Assembly: GCA_004352715.1 (NCBI GenBank)
Contig: SCFE01000009.1
Span: forward strand, 2,961,407-3,025,406
From: Hofstenia miamia
Taxonomy: Eukaryota; Xenacoelomorpha; Acoela
Reading direction: 5' to 3'
Length of the DNA: 64,000 nucleotides
Shown here: positions 21,284 to 30,908 of the stretch, piece by piece
How positions within the stretch are numbered: position 1 is the first letter of the stretch
Layout of the letters: every line of letters starts with the position of its first letter
Position numbers and translations under genes: made by a program
Notes under the pieces: model-generated
The model's database searches: none
Seen by the model: only the letters and a program-made list of their open reading frames with translations
Told to the model about the DNA's origin: nothing

Positions 21284-23305
21284 ATTTATTTATTTATTAC
21301 TCAATCAGCAGATGTACACATATTTACATGTATTAATATTGTTGAATTTGATTGTTTGTACATAGTATTTTATATAAGTTTATAATTACTTAATGGGATA
21401 CCGTAAGCTACCGCCATGGACCCACGACTGGTGACAAAATTCAGACTTCAGAGTGTCATTTGCCTCAACATGACTGAGTCGAAACAGATTTGCAGAGATA
21501 TTGGAAAACATTCATGTCAATGACAATTTGCAATGCCTAAGGAATGTCATGATAAACTATAAATTGAGGCTGTTCATTGAATCACTGAAGGATGGATATG
21601 CTAACCTGTACAATGTTAGCAAACAGATAAGTATTGATGAAAGCATGATTATCTTCAAAGAAAGCAGCTCCACCAAGGAGTACAATCTCATGAAGCCTAT
21701 CAAAAGAGGATACAAACTTTGGATGAGGGCTGACAATAATGAATAAATAAGCAAATTTGATGTCTATCAGGGAAAAATTACGATGCCAAGGAATCCCGAT
21801 TTTTCTGATTGTTTTGGATTAGGATAGCCTGTGGTTGCACATTTTATAACAGATCAGTATTTACCATGAAGTTTACTTTGATAAGTACTTTTCTTCAATT
21901 CCATTAATGGAGTACCTGAAAGCCCAAAATGCTCTTGCTCGTGCAAATCGCAAATACTTAAGAACGAATTTGATGTCAGATAAATCTCCAAAAAGAGGAG
22001 AATTCCACAGCAGGGTTTCTCAAAATGACATTATGTTCTATAAATGGATGGACAATAAACCAGTCCACATAGTATCAAATTTTCATGTCACAGAGACTGC
22101 TACACTACAGAGGGGACAGAGAGATGGAACACGAAAAGAATTCAGTTGTCAAATTGCTCTAAAGCATTACAAAATTTACAGGGGTGGCGTAGATAAGGTT
22201 GACATGCTTTGTTCGGTGTATGGCTTAGGAAGGAAATCAAAGAAATGGTGACATAGGATATTTTTGATTTGTTGGAGCGTACACTCTGTAATTCTTGTTT
22301 GTTCAACAAAATGGCAGAGCAACTAATACAATCACTTGATTTCCATCGAAGCAGTGCCAAATCGCTCATTCCTGGCAAGGCAGCTACTGTCGGACTACCA
22401 CCCCTGTCTCTTATACACATCGAAATTTTTCGGGGCTTACCTCGATTATTCTGCAGGATATAGGCGTACATTCCTTGTTTTTACTAAGAGGCCGTTGTGA
22501 AATGTGTCCACGGAACAAAATACCATCAAAACCAGAAAGCAAATGTTCCACATGCAACGTATTTCTTTGCTGTAATGAGAAGAAATACTGTTTCAAAGTT
22601 TACCATAACTTGTAAAATTTATAATTTTTAATGATAATGTATTGTTAACTGTGGTAGTTTAAAATAATAAAGTGATCTCTAACAAAGTAATTATGTTGTT
22701 CATCTCTAAATTTTTTCCCAAAAGACTTTTAAGTACCATCCTTGATTAAATGGCAACAGAACTACAAAATAAAAATCGGTTTTAGACTGCATATTACATC
22801 ATCAATACAACACAAAACACCTAATCAAGAGAAATATAACTGCCTTTTAATGCGTGGTGAACAAAGTGTTAATAACAACAAGATTTGTATACGAGAAAAT
22901 AAACACAAGGCTGTAAAAATAAATTAGAATTTGAGGCCATAGACGTATGGAAATGCGAATTCTATTTGATTGCCAAATATAATATTATTATAAAAATTAT
23001 TATAAAAATCCATCAATTTTCGAGTTCGCGATCTTCGTCTTAATATTGGACTTGAAACCAGATTAGAAATACTTTACTGAATTTAAAATAATAATTGCTA
23101 AAAAATATTATCATACAATTTATAATACATTTACCTTCAAAGCAGTGACAACTCGTGCTTCATTTGGATCATAGAGTATTACGCTATTACCTGCAGCAAC
23201 TACCAATGCGGATCCATCAGGCTTAAAAGCAAGAGAATAAATCAATTTCCCAGAATTGTCTTGCTTATTAGTTATTGTCTCAATCCATTGAGGTACAGAA
23301 CGCAT
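3697..23305 (-). CDS. IFT122: Intraflagellar transport protein 122 homologue, complete, 7 coding exons
   Basis: IFT122 is a core subunit of the IFT-A complex, which drives retrograde transport in cilia and ciliary import of membrane proteins. Exons on the minus strand, in transcript order: 23135-23305, 14620-14885, 11820-12030, 11076-11317, 8814-8992, 7136-7398, 3697-5970. All junctions are GT-AG, phases agree throughout and the total is 3606 nt (1201 aa; human is about 1240). Residues 1-444 form WD40 repeats ([47 protein letters not shown]). From about 445 a second beta-propeller half leads into TPR-like helical repeats ([12 protein letters not shown] onward). The C-terminus has zinc-ribbon-like pairs CFRC/CITC (about 1016-1034) and CEGC/CPIC (about 1170-1197). 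The start at 23305 gives MRSVPQW, matching the usual short N-terminus. Intact, no stops. Confidence 0.97.
5971..8813 (-). other. IFT122 introns 6 and 5 (around exon 6), no other feature
   Basis: 5971-7135 and 7399-8813 are AT-rich intronic sequence. I see no coding frame, RNA gene or clear transposon end in them. Short open frames at 6544-6780 and 7399-7567 lack family resemblance. Confidence 0.6.
7136..7398 (-). CDS. IFT122: IFT122 exon 6
   Basis: Residues 357-444. Acceptor TTTAG|GAAGG, donor GGACAA|GTATGT, phase 0. Contains [19 protein letters not shown] and [19 protein letters not shown], almost identical to vertebrate IFT122. Confidence 0.94.
8814..8992 (-). CDS. IFT122: IFT122 exon 5
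   Basis: Residues 297-357. Acceptor TTTAG|ATATTC, donor GGCAG|GTAAGC. The string [18 protein letters not shown] followed by [15 protein letters not shown] is a strong IFT122 signature. Confidence 0.94.
8993..11075 (-). other. IFT122 intron 4
   Basis: AT-rich intron. The only compositionally distinct part is 9840-10215, listed separately. The rest shows nothing I can name. Confidence 0.6.
9840..10215. other. GC-richer segment with open frames on both strands, possible retro-copy or gene fragment
   Basis: Against an AT-rich intron this stretch is visibly GC-richer. On the plus strand a 100-codon frame (9876-10178, ATG start) reads [17 protein letters not shown] and is followed by AATAAA at about 10206. 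On the minus strand a frame from about 10178 down to 9945 is open and looks equally protein-like ([32 protein letters not shown]). I recognise neither. A decayed retrogene or a fragment of another transposon is possible. Confidence 0.3.
11076..11317 (-). CDS. IFT122: IFT122 exon 4
   Basis: Residues 217-297. Starts ATT GGA CGT after ATTTAG, ends ATAAG|GTTGTT in phase 2. Contains [32 protein letters not shown], corresponding to the human GGSDKQVSLFTKDG blade. An alanine/valine-rich insertion around [16 protein letters not shown] looks lineage-specific. Confidence 0.92.
11318..11819 (-). other. IFT122 intron 3 with (TA)n tract and assembly gap
   Basis: Intron broken by an N run at 11368-11497 that is bordered on both sides by (TA)n, so the gap is a collapsed dinucleotide tract. 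No coding content. Confidence 0.7.
11820..12030 (-). CDS. IFT122: IFT122 exon 3
   Basis: Residues 146-216. Acceptor ATTTAG|TTGGAC completes the serine codon of [16 protein letters not shown]; donor ACAG|GTTTTA in phase 0. WD40 blades [16 protein letters not shown] and HLSFFRLNG are visible. Confidence 0.93.
12031..14619 (-). other. IFT122 intron 2, no other feature
   Basis: 2.6 kb of AT-rich sequence between exons 3 and 2. I find no transposon ends, RNA gene or plausible coding frame. Confidence 0.55.
14620..14885 (-). CDS. IFT122: IFT122 exon 2
   Basis: Residues 58-146, acceptor TTTAG|GGTCATCG, donor GCAG|GTATT, ending in phase 2. Very conserved: [31 protein letters not shown] and [15 protein letters not shown] are near-identical to vertebrate IFT122. 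Confidence 0.95.
15140..16139. other. Assembly gap, exactly 1000 N
   Basis: Fixed-size scaffold gap inside the mariner-like element; the flanks share about 35 near-identical bases. Confidence 0.95.
16222..17000 (+). pseudogene. Mariner-like (Mos1/SETMAR-type) transposase remnant
   Basis: Cut-and-paste transposase of the IS630/Tc1/mariner superfamily. The frame reads [17 protein letters not shown] (linker before the second helix-turn-helix), then [18 protein letters not shown], then an abrupt jump from KILMTD to [11 protein letters not shown], the position where 60-80 catalytic-core residues normally lie. After that come [12 protein letters not shown] (second catalytic Asp) and, after a frameshift near 16720-16745, [16 protein letters not shown] (third catalytic Asp region) and the C-terminal [12 protein letters not shown]. 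Two frames: to 16746 and 16722-17000. Inactive through deletion and frameshift. It runs antisense to IFT122. Confidence 0.75.
17304..17588. mobile_element. TA-flanked MITE (285 bp)
   Basis: Ends CGGGCTCTGGATA... and ...ATAGCCAAAGCCCG are imperfect terminal inverted repeats (about 14 bp) directly adjoining TA (17302-17303 and 17589-17590), with (TA)n tracts on both sides. Internally the motif GTATCCAG(C/T)(G/A)CC recurs about four times. No coding capacity. It fits a non-autonomous Tc1/mariner-type element. Confidence 0.55.
17830..19431 (+). pseudogene. Unclassified transposase-like frame ending in an 'ERGVK' motif, decayed
   Basis: Several consecutive plus-strand frames share one protein style. 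The best part (18230-18571) reads [19 protein letters not shown], then [19 protein letters not shown]. Later pieces read [18 protein letters not shown], then [25 protein letters not shown] and a stop at 19429-19431. I recall this FDTT / CxHHIGE / NDxxERGV order from multi-copy uncharacterised proteins in invertebrate genomes, which suggests a DDE-type transposon protein, but I cannot assign a superfamily. Multiple stops and frameshifts make it non-functional. It lies in IFT122 intron 1, antisense to the gene. Confidence 0.5.
19814..19887. repeat. Inverted repeat around a (TA)n core, running into a gap
   Basis: Arms TTAGGCAAATGAAGCACTTT and its reverse complement AAAGTGCTTCATTTGCCTA (about 20 bp) flank a (TA)n tract; the right arm is cut by the gap at 19888-19961. 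It may be two TA-targeting transposon ends facing each other across the tract, or a hairpin artefact. Confidence 0.55.
20018..21224 (+). mobile_element. Tc1-like element with both ends preserved (1207 bp)
   Basis: Terminal inverted repeats start CCCGCGGACATATTAACTGA at the left and are its reverse complement at the right. They extend about 30 bp with two mismatches and are flanked by TA at 20016-20017 and 21225-21226. Both flanks are (TA)n microsatellite. Length and layout are typical of Tc1. The single transposase gene inside is broken, so it could move only in trans. Confidence 0.85.
20177..21052 (+). pseudogene. Tc1-like transposase, frameshifted
   Basis: The N-terminus (20177-20461) carries a paired-type helix-turn-helix: [20 protein letters not shown], followed by [13 protein letters not shown]-like sequence (here [14 protein letters not shown]). 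A second frame (20542-20760) has [12 protein letters not shown] with the first catalytic Asp. The remainder shifts frame near 20755-20880, but [20 protein letters not shown] (third acidic residue) can be read at about 20945-21010. At least three frame breaks. It runs antisense to IFT122. Confidence 0.8.
21225..21282. repeat. (TA)n microsatellite
   Basis: About 56 bp of uninterrupted TA dinucleotides immediately right of the Tc1-like element; the same tract type borders its left end. Confidence 0.9.
21415..22620 (+). pseudogene. piggyBac-type (PGBD) transposase fragment, several breaks, adapter inside
   Basis: DDE transposase of the piggyBac superfamily. Readable blocks in order: [37 protein letters not shown] (first catalytic Asp, IDExM motif), [17 protein letters not shown] (21501-21746), KANRKYL-like and [34 protein letters not shown] (21907-22251), and a C-terminal Cys-rich domain [20 protein letters not shown], then STCNVFLCC (about 22490-22580). 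The N-terminal ~100 residues are missing. Stops at about 21747 and 22251 and frameshifts break it. The reading is also interrupted around 22404-22421 by a sequencing-adapter-like string, so the join there may not be genomic. Antisense to IFT122. Confidence 0.75.
22404..22421. other. Tn5/Nextera mosaic-end sequence (likely library artefact)
   Basis: CTGTCTCTTATACACATC is an exact 18-base match to the 19-base Tn5 mosaic end used in tagmentation and mate-pair kits. The translations LSLIHI (plus) and MCIRDR (minus), both recognised contaminant peptides of this adapter, are visible here. Chance occurrence in 64 kb is negligible. Confidence 0.9.
22621..23134 (-). other. End of IFT122 intron 1, nothing else seen
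   Basis: AT-rich sequence between the piggyBac remnant and exon 1 without recognisable content. Confidence 0.6.
23135..23305 (-). CDS. IFT122: IFT122 exon 1
   Basis: Encodes residues 1-57, ending in phase 0 at donor AAG|GTAAAT. Contains the first WD40 strand signature [20 protein letters not shown] 23303-23305 is chosen because it gives the short family N-terminus. The frame extends further upstream to 23344 without family resemblance. Confidence 0.9.
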
Positions 23306-24439
23306 TTCTAAAATAGTTGCTTTATAAGAGGAGAAAATTCTCACATAATTTACACATGCTTCAAATAAGTTTAGAAGAAAAACATTTCAGTGCCAATATA
23401 AAACATTAAGTCAGTATCTGCTAAAAATAAAAATGCAGAATTTTCAATTGAAATTATTTCAAAGTAAACAGAAATCTGTTTAGTGCAAAATGTATGTGTC
23501 TCTAAACACCTTCTTAAGAATATACCTTCCTGGTGATACATGACTATAAATTTTAGTACGACAACGTAGCTGATGTGTTTATATACTACCACATTATATA
23601 TTGTAGAATTTCAACTGATATATTTCTCATGCTCAACGACTATTGAGATAAGATTTGTACTAAACTGAACAGTCTAGCAATCACTCAAGACCTTTTCTAA
23701 GCACAATTGCAGAAGGATGGTTTGCAGAAAACTTTGCGTATCTTAGAGTATCTAAATCCTCCAATTTAAAAAACTAGGAAAATATAGTTCAGTCAATCCT
23801 TCAAGACCGATTGAAGCTGTTAAAAATTCCAAGTGATATTGACGATCACACAAATTTAAAATTTAGTAATCACTAATAACCAATATCCAAAATGAGTAAC
23901 TATATTTTTGCAATAGTACACCATTCATGTATTCAAATATTTACGAAGGATTTGCAATGGTCATTCTTGGCTAATTTTCGGAATGTAATTGATTCCATAG
24001 TTTACTTTAAATGTATTACATTAACATGAGATTTCATCCTAATCTTGAATAATATACCATTTTGAAAACAAAAGAAGCAGCGTCATTATGTAATAGCATG
24101 TAAACAATTGGGGACAGATTATTACGAACACGTATGATTTTTCTGTTTTCTTGTATATGTCATAATCTAATAACTTCCTATGTATTGTCATCCCTATTTA
24201 GTAATAACAATAATTGAGTTTTATCTTATTAATAGTATGTCCATATCTAAGATGCTTACCCAATAAAAGTACAATACTACAATATAATGGACATAAATTT
24301 GTATGAAATAGAAGTAATAAAAATTCGTTATTTGAAATTTTCATTGCACTGTGCTACAAAAATGGTTAAAGATAGACTACAAGCTTTAAAACTGTATAAC
24401 AAATCTCTAGACGATAAAATGCTTAAATTTTGGCTGGCA
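23306..24439. other. IFT122 upstream region, no gene seen
   Basis: About 1.1 kb upstream of the IFT122 start codon. It should contain the 5' UTR and promoter. I see no clear TATA/initiator arrangement or RFX X-box, and no plausible coding frame. Confidence 0.45.
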
Positions 24440-24713
24440 TTCTACCAGTCGTGATCTTCTCTAATAGATACTCATCATGATGCCATGACCTAAAAATGGC
24501 TGAAATTAGTTTATCCTTGATAGCATACGATTGACTTGTCAGTTATGCTTTAAGAATGCCCCAAATATTCTCAATTGAATTGAGGCCTGGGCACTTTAAT
24601 TCTTTTTCCCTTCAAGAACTGAGATACAATATTGACTTTGTGGCATGTGACAATCATGCATGCAGATGCAATCATTAGGAGCATCATACCAGTCAGTTAT
24701 CTGTGGGATGATA

Positions 24714-26656
24714 CCGTAAAATGGGGTAACTTTGAACAATTTTTTTTGATTTTTTGAAATTTTCTAAAAAACTATATTACCCATGTTGCTGATTTCTACC
24801 TATGAACTGAAAATTACACACCATTTGAAATAATAAGAAACCCTGTTTCTCATACTCGTAGGAAATTAGAAAATTTTACGTTTAGGAAGTAAATCTCATG
24901 AAAAGCTGGTTAACTTTGAACAGTTGATAATTCCAGTAGAAATTTATTTATTTTATCAAGAAACTGAAACCAATATAAGGAAACACCTTCATAATATTAA
25001 ATTTCATATAAAACACTGGTACTAGTGTATCAGAAAAATATAAAGTATGCAAGATGGCGTAGTTATTGGTAATTGCACAGATCACACTTGCAGAACGGAT
25101 CAGAAGTAGAATCATTGCACACTCCGCAATACCATTGAAGGTAGTCAATGCAGCGCAACCAGTTGGGTCCTGTGTATTTAGCGAACGACACAAAGCAATG
25201 TTGCACCCATTTTCAGTTCCAAAGGGATTGGAAGTTGAAGGGGCATCACCGTCAGAATTTGAAACATTGGGACTGGCTTCTGGACCTCTGGTTACTCCAA
25301 GGGTACAACCGGGCAGAATTTTTGTTTTCCTCGCGTTGTCTTCCTCTTATCAATTCCGAGGTGATCGTGAAGGAACTCGATAAGAGAAGCATCCAGACAA
25401 CACCCAATCCCTGTTGAGGATTCACAGCAAGTCGCATCAGTGGCAGCGGCGTCAGGAAGATACTTCAATGGCTCTTGTGGATTCGGAGGATACAATCCAG
25501 TAGCCTTGACCAAAGATTGAAGGTTGACAGTGATGCTTTTCTTCACTTTTTGATATAGCTGATGTAGTAAGACAGGAAAGTTCACCTTTGCCAGAGAGCA
25601 CTTTTCGCCCATGACTCCTTCCTGAAGTTGTCCAGGATGCGCGCTCAAATTCTCTTGAATGGTCGGAAAACGGAAACATCAAATGGTTGCATTCAATGGC
25701 TTTTGTTCGGGGGAAGGGCCACAAAAAGAACGTCATTTTCCTTAGCAAGTTGAACAACATTCATAGAAAAGTGCGACGCAAGATTGTCACCGATTAGAAT
25801 ATTTCGTCCAGGTCTAGAACTAACAGCTATGAGGAAGATGTCATGAAATCATTTCTCGAAGATTTCCATGTCAAACCATCCAAATTTAGACATGCTATAG
25901 TGAGTTTCAGCTGGGTTGCCAAGAGTCAATCCACCGTGCAAATATTTTGCTTTGTGCAACACATACAGAGGCTATAACTCACCATCTGCTGAATCAGGAA
26001 CCATGATAGAGATATTCATCTCGCTATGCTCCTTGACCACTCCAACTAGTCTTGTTCCTCAAGGAACAATGACGTTGTGAGTACCTGTGCCATCAGAAAG
26101 CGCAATGTCTTCAAAGCCAAACATGTTAGATGGAGGAATATCTTCAGCACCAGCAGATCGCATTTCATGAAAAAAGATTCAACATCTTGAACACTCACCA
26201 AAGCTCGAGCTCTTAATATTTCCAGGTTTCCGGTAAACCATCATATTTCTCCTCATAAAAGATATGACGAAGTCATTACCAGCAGATTGCTTGTAAATCG
26301 AGGCTCCGCTCGTCCTTGTTGATCCAAAATAGCATTTGATGAGAAGCGCCAGTTTTCTGGCAAAAGCCATAGCCCCAATCAGTTACTTGCTTAATCTTCC
26401 ATTTCTGATAAAACTGGTGGTCTACCTGGTTTCCTTGCTCTAAGAGGTTGCCTTAGCTTATAGTGAAGAGTGTTACGGTTAATGCTAAATTGCTCAGCGG
26501 CATATCTAAGAGGCATTCCAGAATTCACTGCTTCAACTGCTCGTAAAAGATCGTCTTCATTGTACCTTGCACATTTTCCCTTGCTGTTGCTTCCTTAACT
26601 CAAAAATTACCTGTTCAAAGTTAGCCCGACTTTCAAAGTTACCCCAACGTGCACGG
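24714..26656 (-). mobile_element. Pogo/Tigger-like element (1943 bp)
   Basis: Flanked by TA (24712-24713, 26657-26658). Left end CCGTAAAATGGGGTAACTTT, right end (minus strand) CCGTGCACGTTGGGGTAACT. A second GTTAACTTTGAACA-type subterminal repeat occurs at about 24908 and 26608-26622. Contains one pogo-type transposase on the minus strand, below. Confidence 0.75.
25060..26590 (-). pseudogene. Pogo-like (CENP-B/jerky-type) transposase, multiple breaks
   Basis: The N-terminus (about 26400-26580) is a psq-type helix-turn-helix: CARYNEDDLLRAVEAVNSG, then PLRYAAEQFSINRNTLHYKL, then ARKPGRPPVLS. The catalytic part includes ILIGDNLASHFS (second Asp, about 25780-25805), FVALPPNKSH, a TGA stop, then MQPFDVSVFRPFK (third Asp, about 25660-25690). 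The C-terminal tail ends in CNDSTSDPFCKCDLC (about 25070-25120), a zinc-binding pattern seen at the end of many pogo/jerky-type proteins. Stops and frameshifts lie in the middle third. Inactive. Confidence 0.75.
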
Positions 26657-27010
26657 TAAAATTCTGAATGACTTCTACGTATTTGGTAGCAGTCATACCT
26701 TCACAGATATGAAGACATTCAGATCCTTTATAGCGGATCATGCCTAAAACCATAACTTTTGTTAGGTGCTTCACACTGGACGTACTGCACATGGAGTTTG
26801 CCCTATGAGCATATTGAAACTTGAAGATACTCTCATCACTGAACGAAATGCGTCTCCACGGCTCTTAAGTCCAATCTGCAAGCTGATGAGCGAAATTCAG
26901 GCGACTCTTCATCATTGCTGGTGTCAATCGAAGTACCCTTTGAAGTGTGACAAATCAGTAAACATGTTGAAATTTCTACTCCTCAGATGTTCATGTATTG
27001 CAAGGTTATC

Positions 27011-30000
27011 TTCATGTGTAAATCAGTTGAGATATGCATGAACTTTGCCTTCTTATCATTGACAAACCCTGCTTAACTGATTCAGTGGATTTCACAAATA
27101 TTTCAAAAAAATAATAAAATAGACAATATAGAGAAATTTTATAATGCTAATACATGAATTACGACTATATAATTGGGGGAAATTAAAAATTTCCTTAATG
27201 GCTGCTGGGCAAACCCATTAAGATAAATCTAAACCTGCCATTTGGCTTAAGGGGGACTCAATCAACATGTTCCTAGCCATTCTGCAGATAGAGATATTTG
27301 TGAAGAGGAGCAGCATGTAACCGTAAGTTGTGTATTTATTGTAGATTTACCAAATGCTTATCTTAAGCTAAGTATCCATCCTACACTCTATGAATACTTA
27401 GACTAGGAGTTGTTATAGAAGTTGTTCTTACATGGAATTTAACACTTTTTTATTAAATGAGTCGTAATTGTATTTGATTTGAAGTAAATGTAATTTGAAC
27501 ACTGCATTCAACCACTGCTATTCAAGGTGCACTTGAACACAATGATTAATTGGTTTGTTTCAATATTTTAAATATAAAATAGCACTTAAAATTTCTAAAT
27601 TTAAATTTGTACACAGAATAGTATAACTTTAAATGTATAAAGCTCCACGAATAATGACAAGTGTTAAAACAAAATTCATATATTCATGATAAAATAGTGA
27701 ATCACGAAATAGTTATACAGTTAAACAGTCAGTTTCTATATCAGTGTATAATTTAGTTGTAATTACAAAAGTCATTAGATATGTCAATTGCTTCAGGTGT
27801 GTCGGAAGTTAAAGGGGTTGAGTAAACCATAAATTATTCGAAGATTGATAAAATTTGACTTGCAATGGTTAATTGAGATGCCTAGATTTATTAGCATGGC
27901 GTTCCTCTCCTTTTAACATGAATTGCTGATTTAAAATTTAACTTAAAAACTATTAATAAAACTCATGCCATTCTGTCAAGTAGAATACTGAAATTTAACT
28001 GTGCAAACAGTCAGGTAGTTTTTTTCAAAATAATCGCAGAATTAAAAAATTAATTTTTTGGTTACCATTGTACCAGAAAATATTAGTTTGTTTGTCATTT
28101 AGTTAAATGCTTAAATCCTAAAGCTACTAATTATAAATTGTTTTTCTCAAAATGATACAAAATAATAAAAAAATTGGAAAAAGAATAAAAATCGAATTGC
28201 TACAAGGGTTCCTCTATGAATTGCACTAAAGTAGAAGTCTTAGTTAAAGAATAATGTATCAGTTGACATAAACAACCAACAAATCCATGTTATTGTTTGT
28301 CACCATGCGAATAACAGAACCATTATCGGTGGAGGATTGACAGTAAAGTATGTTTTGATGCATAGCGCGAGCTAATCTTAGACCAAAAAAATCAACGTAA
28401 TCATGATCATCAAGGTCATAGCTGTTTACGGAAATAAGTGGGATCAGCCAGATAATCTAGGTAAACAGAAAAGCAAGATTGTGTAATGCTGTTCAATATT
28501 AGGAGCCATATAACAGAATGAAAGATATTGAACTTTAACATAGGATAAACATTGTAGGGATGCATTGAAACAGTTAATTGCATTTGGACAGCACGTCACT
28601 GTATGTTTTCAAAGAGAGACCACAAAGAAAAGTCTTAACTTTATTGGTTGGGGATCAGAGATGGCTTGAAGAGTTCAGAACGCGGGCTACTGATAATGTA
28701 AAAAGGTTATTGCCATTCAACAAAGTTCAAGAGTTATATATCAATTGCAAAAGTAAAGCCATATCATTAGTTTTTACAGTCATATTTAAGTACAATAAAA
28801 CACTGACTAAGAACCCCACTAGAAATGGATAAAAATTTCAAAAACTAGGCCGTTACGATAAGCCAACTTAATTTTCAGGTTGAAATAGTTAAACTAATTT
28901 TCCAAGAGAGTTGGAAATTGATGGATGTATACATAAAATATAAAAATCATTAACAATCGCAATATTTTATTCTACGACATTGCAATCATATTTTTAATTA
29001 TTGAAGCCAATAAACAAACAAAAACAAGATATTCAATAAAGTATTATATAAAAACCTTAACCTATTGAACTTCTACAGAAATATGTTCCCAAAGAATATT
29101 CATAAAACATTTCCACGCTCACTAATATACACGTTGTTTTGTTCGATTTCAATATCAAAAAAATTTAGATAACTCTAAATTCAAAATAATTAATGCTTGT
29201 AGCAGTTTTGTTAGTCAATGAAAAACTCGCTGTGTAGAACTTCAAAACTCTCAAAAAGAATATCAACTGCGATTGCAGCTGTGCCCGATACTCTAATTTG
29301 CTTAATTTTGAAATTATAACTTTACAAATAAACATGAATGCGTTAATTATTTGTGAATTAAGAATAGTCTGCAATGGTTCTTATCAAAGCTATAATTCAT
29401 AAATACAAATTTTATATATGTTGCTATCATAATAATCATAACCCTAAACCTAAACCTAAACCTAAATATTCATTTTAAAAAATTCCACAACTTCATTTCA
29501 ACATTTGCCGTCTAGCCAAAACTAGTCTGCCAAAAACATTCACATAGTTCACCAAAAATGAACGTCAAATCAAGGAAGAGTACTATAATTGCATTAAAGA
29601 AAGTATTTTAATTCATCTTAGATAATATTAAGAGATATAACATTTTACAGAAGCTCTATAACTGAAAAATGAAAATGTTATTATTATAATGCTTGAAAAA
29701 GAAATTGGACAATGTTGGCTCTTACAAAATATGGATTTTCAAGCTTATGATACAATTATTGAAATTTAAAAACTACTTAACTCCAAGAATATTGATTCCT
29801 AAAAGGCGCTTGATGTTCTCCTAAAAAGTGCAAAGTTTAAAACTAAAGAAAATTCATTGAAATATGATATGATATGCAAGAAAACAAAATGGTTATTGTA
29901 CATCAAAGAAACTTCATTGCAAAATTCATCCAAGGGATTCACTTAAAACACAAAAAACGAATGAAATTTCAATTTAATACTCTTTCTTCATTCTAAAGAA

Positions 30001-30867
30001 GAGAATGACTCTAATGCATCTTTTTCTACACCTACTGGAAGAATTTGTGGAAAAACAGATTTTACTGAGGTATTGTGATTCATAGTGAAAGTTTCACTAT
30101 TGCAAACAACAAAAGTCATGTAAATTATTTATGAAAAAACACTCCACCAAGAAGAACTACTCTGTATTATCTAATATACAAATGCTATTTGCTTTTACAA
30201 AATAACTGAAAGTACTACAAACAAGAATTTACCCAAATTGAACTACCTGAAATTGACAGGTGTCCATTTAATAAAAAATGGTGAAATGTACGCAATCCTC
30301 TCTTCCAGTTAGGTAAATCTGTATTTGGTCTAAACATGGGGAAAAAAATTAATTTGCCTGAAATAAGAGATATTGCAGTACCTGTGTAATTGAGGTAAAG
30401 TTGTTCATATTTGAATTATTGGGCTAAAACATGGTTTGGTGTTGGTACAAGCATCAATTAGAATTATTTGAATAACTATTCATATGTATGCAAAAAGCTG
30501 AAAATGTCATTTTGAAACTTGAATAAAGTGGCAATGAAAATCTATAATATTACTTGAATTAGCATATGAAAAAAACTATCTTTCAAAATCAGTAGTGAGT
30601 TTAGAACATTCTCTGAAAGTTTATTTCAATTAAAGAACTGCAAGATGAAACAAATGTGTTTGTTCATTTATGATCACAAATTTTCAATGAAATTTGTCTG
30701 AAGAAATATCATAATATTTCAAAAGCCAAAAGTCAATGGTTATTTCTAACACAGAACTAAATAATGGTCAAATCCATAATCTACTCATAAAAGTTCCACT
30801 AACTGGATTTGTCTGAAGTAAAGAATTTGAAAAAAGTGCAATTTTCACACACCTTAATATATATATA

Positions 30868-30906
<39 letters not shown>

Positions 30907-30908
30907 TA
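27011..30908. other. AT-rich stretch, no supportable gene
   Basis: No gene-like frame with family resemblance. An 84-codon plus frame at 28578-28832 (LLVGDQRWLEEFRTRATDNV) is the most protein-like item, but it lacks a family. Positions 29444-29466 hold four CCTAAA units, telomere-like but very short. 29600-30830 has scattered broken frames that may be an old transposon. A (TA)n tract lies at about 30860-30902. Confidence 0.5.
29444..29466. repeat. Short CCTAAA array (4 units), telomere-like
   Basis: Four tandem CCTAAA hexamers. This is neither the vertebrate TTAGGG nor the arthropod TTAGG unit, and it is too short to claim an interstitial telomere. Confidence 0.4.

Larger units (their letters stand above)
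24440..27010 (-). mobile_element. Tc3-like element, split by a pogo-like insertion
   Basis: The minus strand carries the two halves of one Tc3-type transposase. The N-side half (26659-27000) has MKSRLNFAHQLADWT and WRRISFSDESIFKFQYAHRA (first catalytic Asp) up to TATKYVEVIQN. The C-side half (24440-24711) has PQITDWYDAPNDCIC and NSIENIWGIL (third acidic residue). The 1943-bp pogo-like element lies between them at a TA. Joining the flanks at one TA keeps the frame ...VIQNF|IIPQ..., as expected for a simple insertion. The outer element has its own stops and small indels, and its terminal repeats were not located. Confidence 0.75.

Noticed and set aside
25066-25648. Plus-strand frames over the pogo-like element as separate genes
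   Set aside because: The minus-strand transposase with its helix-turn-helix and GDN/QPFD motifs explains the region.
28578-28832. 84-codon plus-strand gene
   Set aside because: Plausible composition but no recognised family, no clear promoter or splice context; noted only within the AT-rich stretch.
29444-29466. Interstitial telomere
   Set aside because: Only four CCTAAA units, not a standard animal telomere repeat. Kept only as a low-confidence short repeat.
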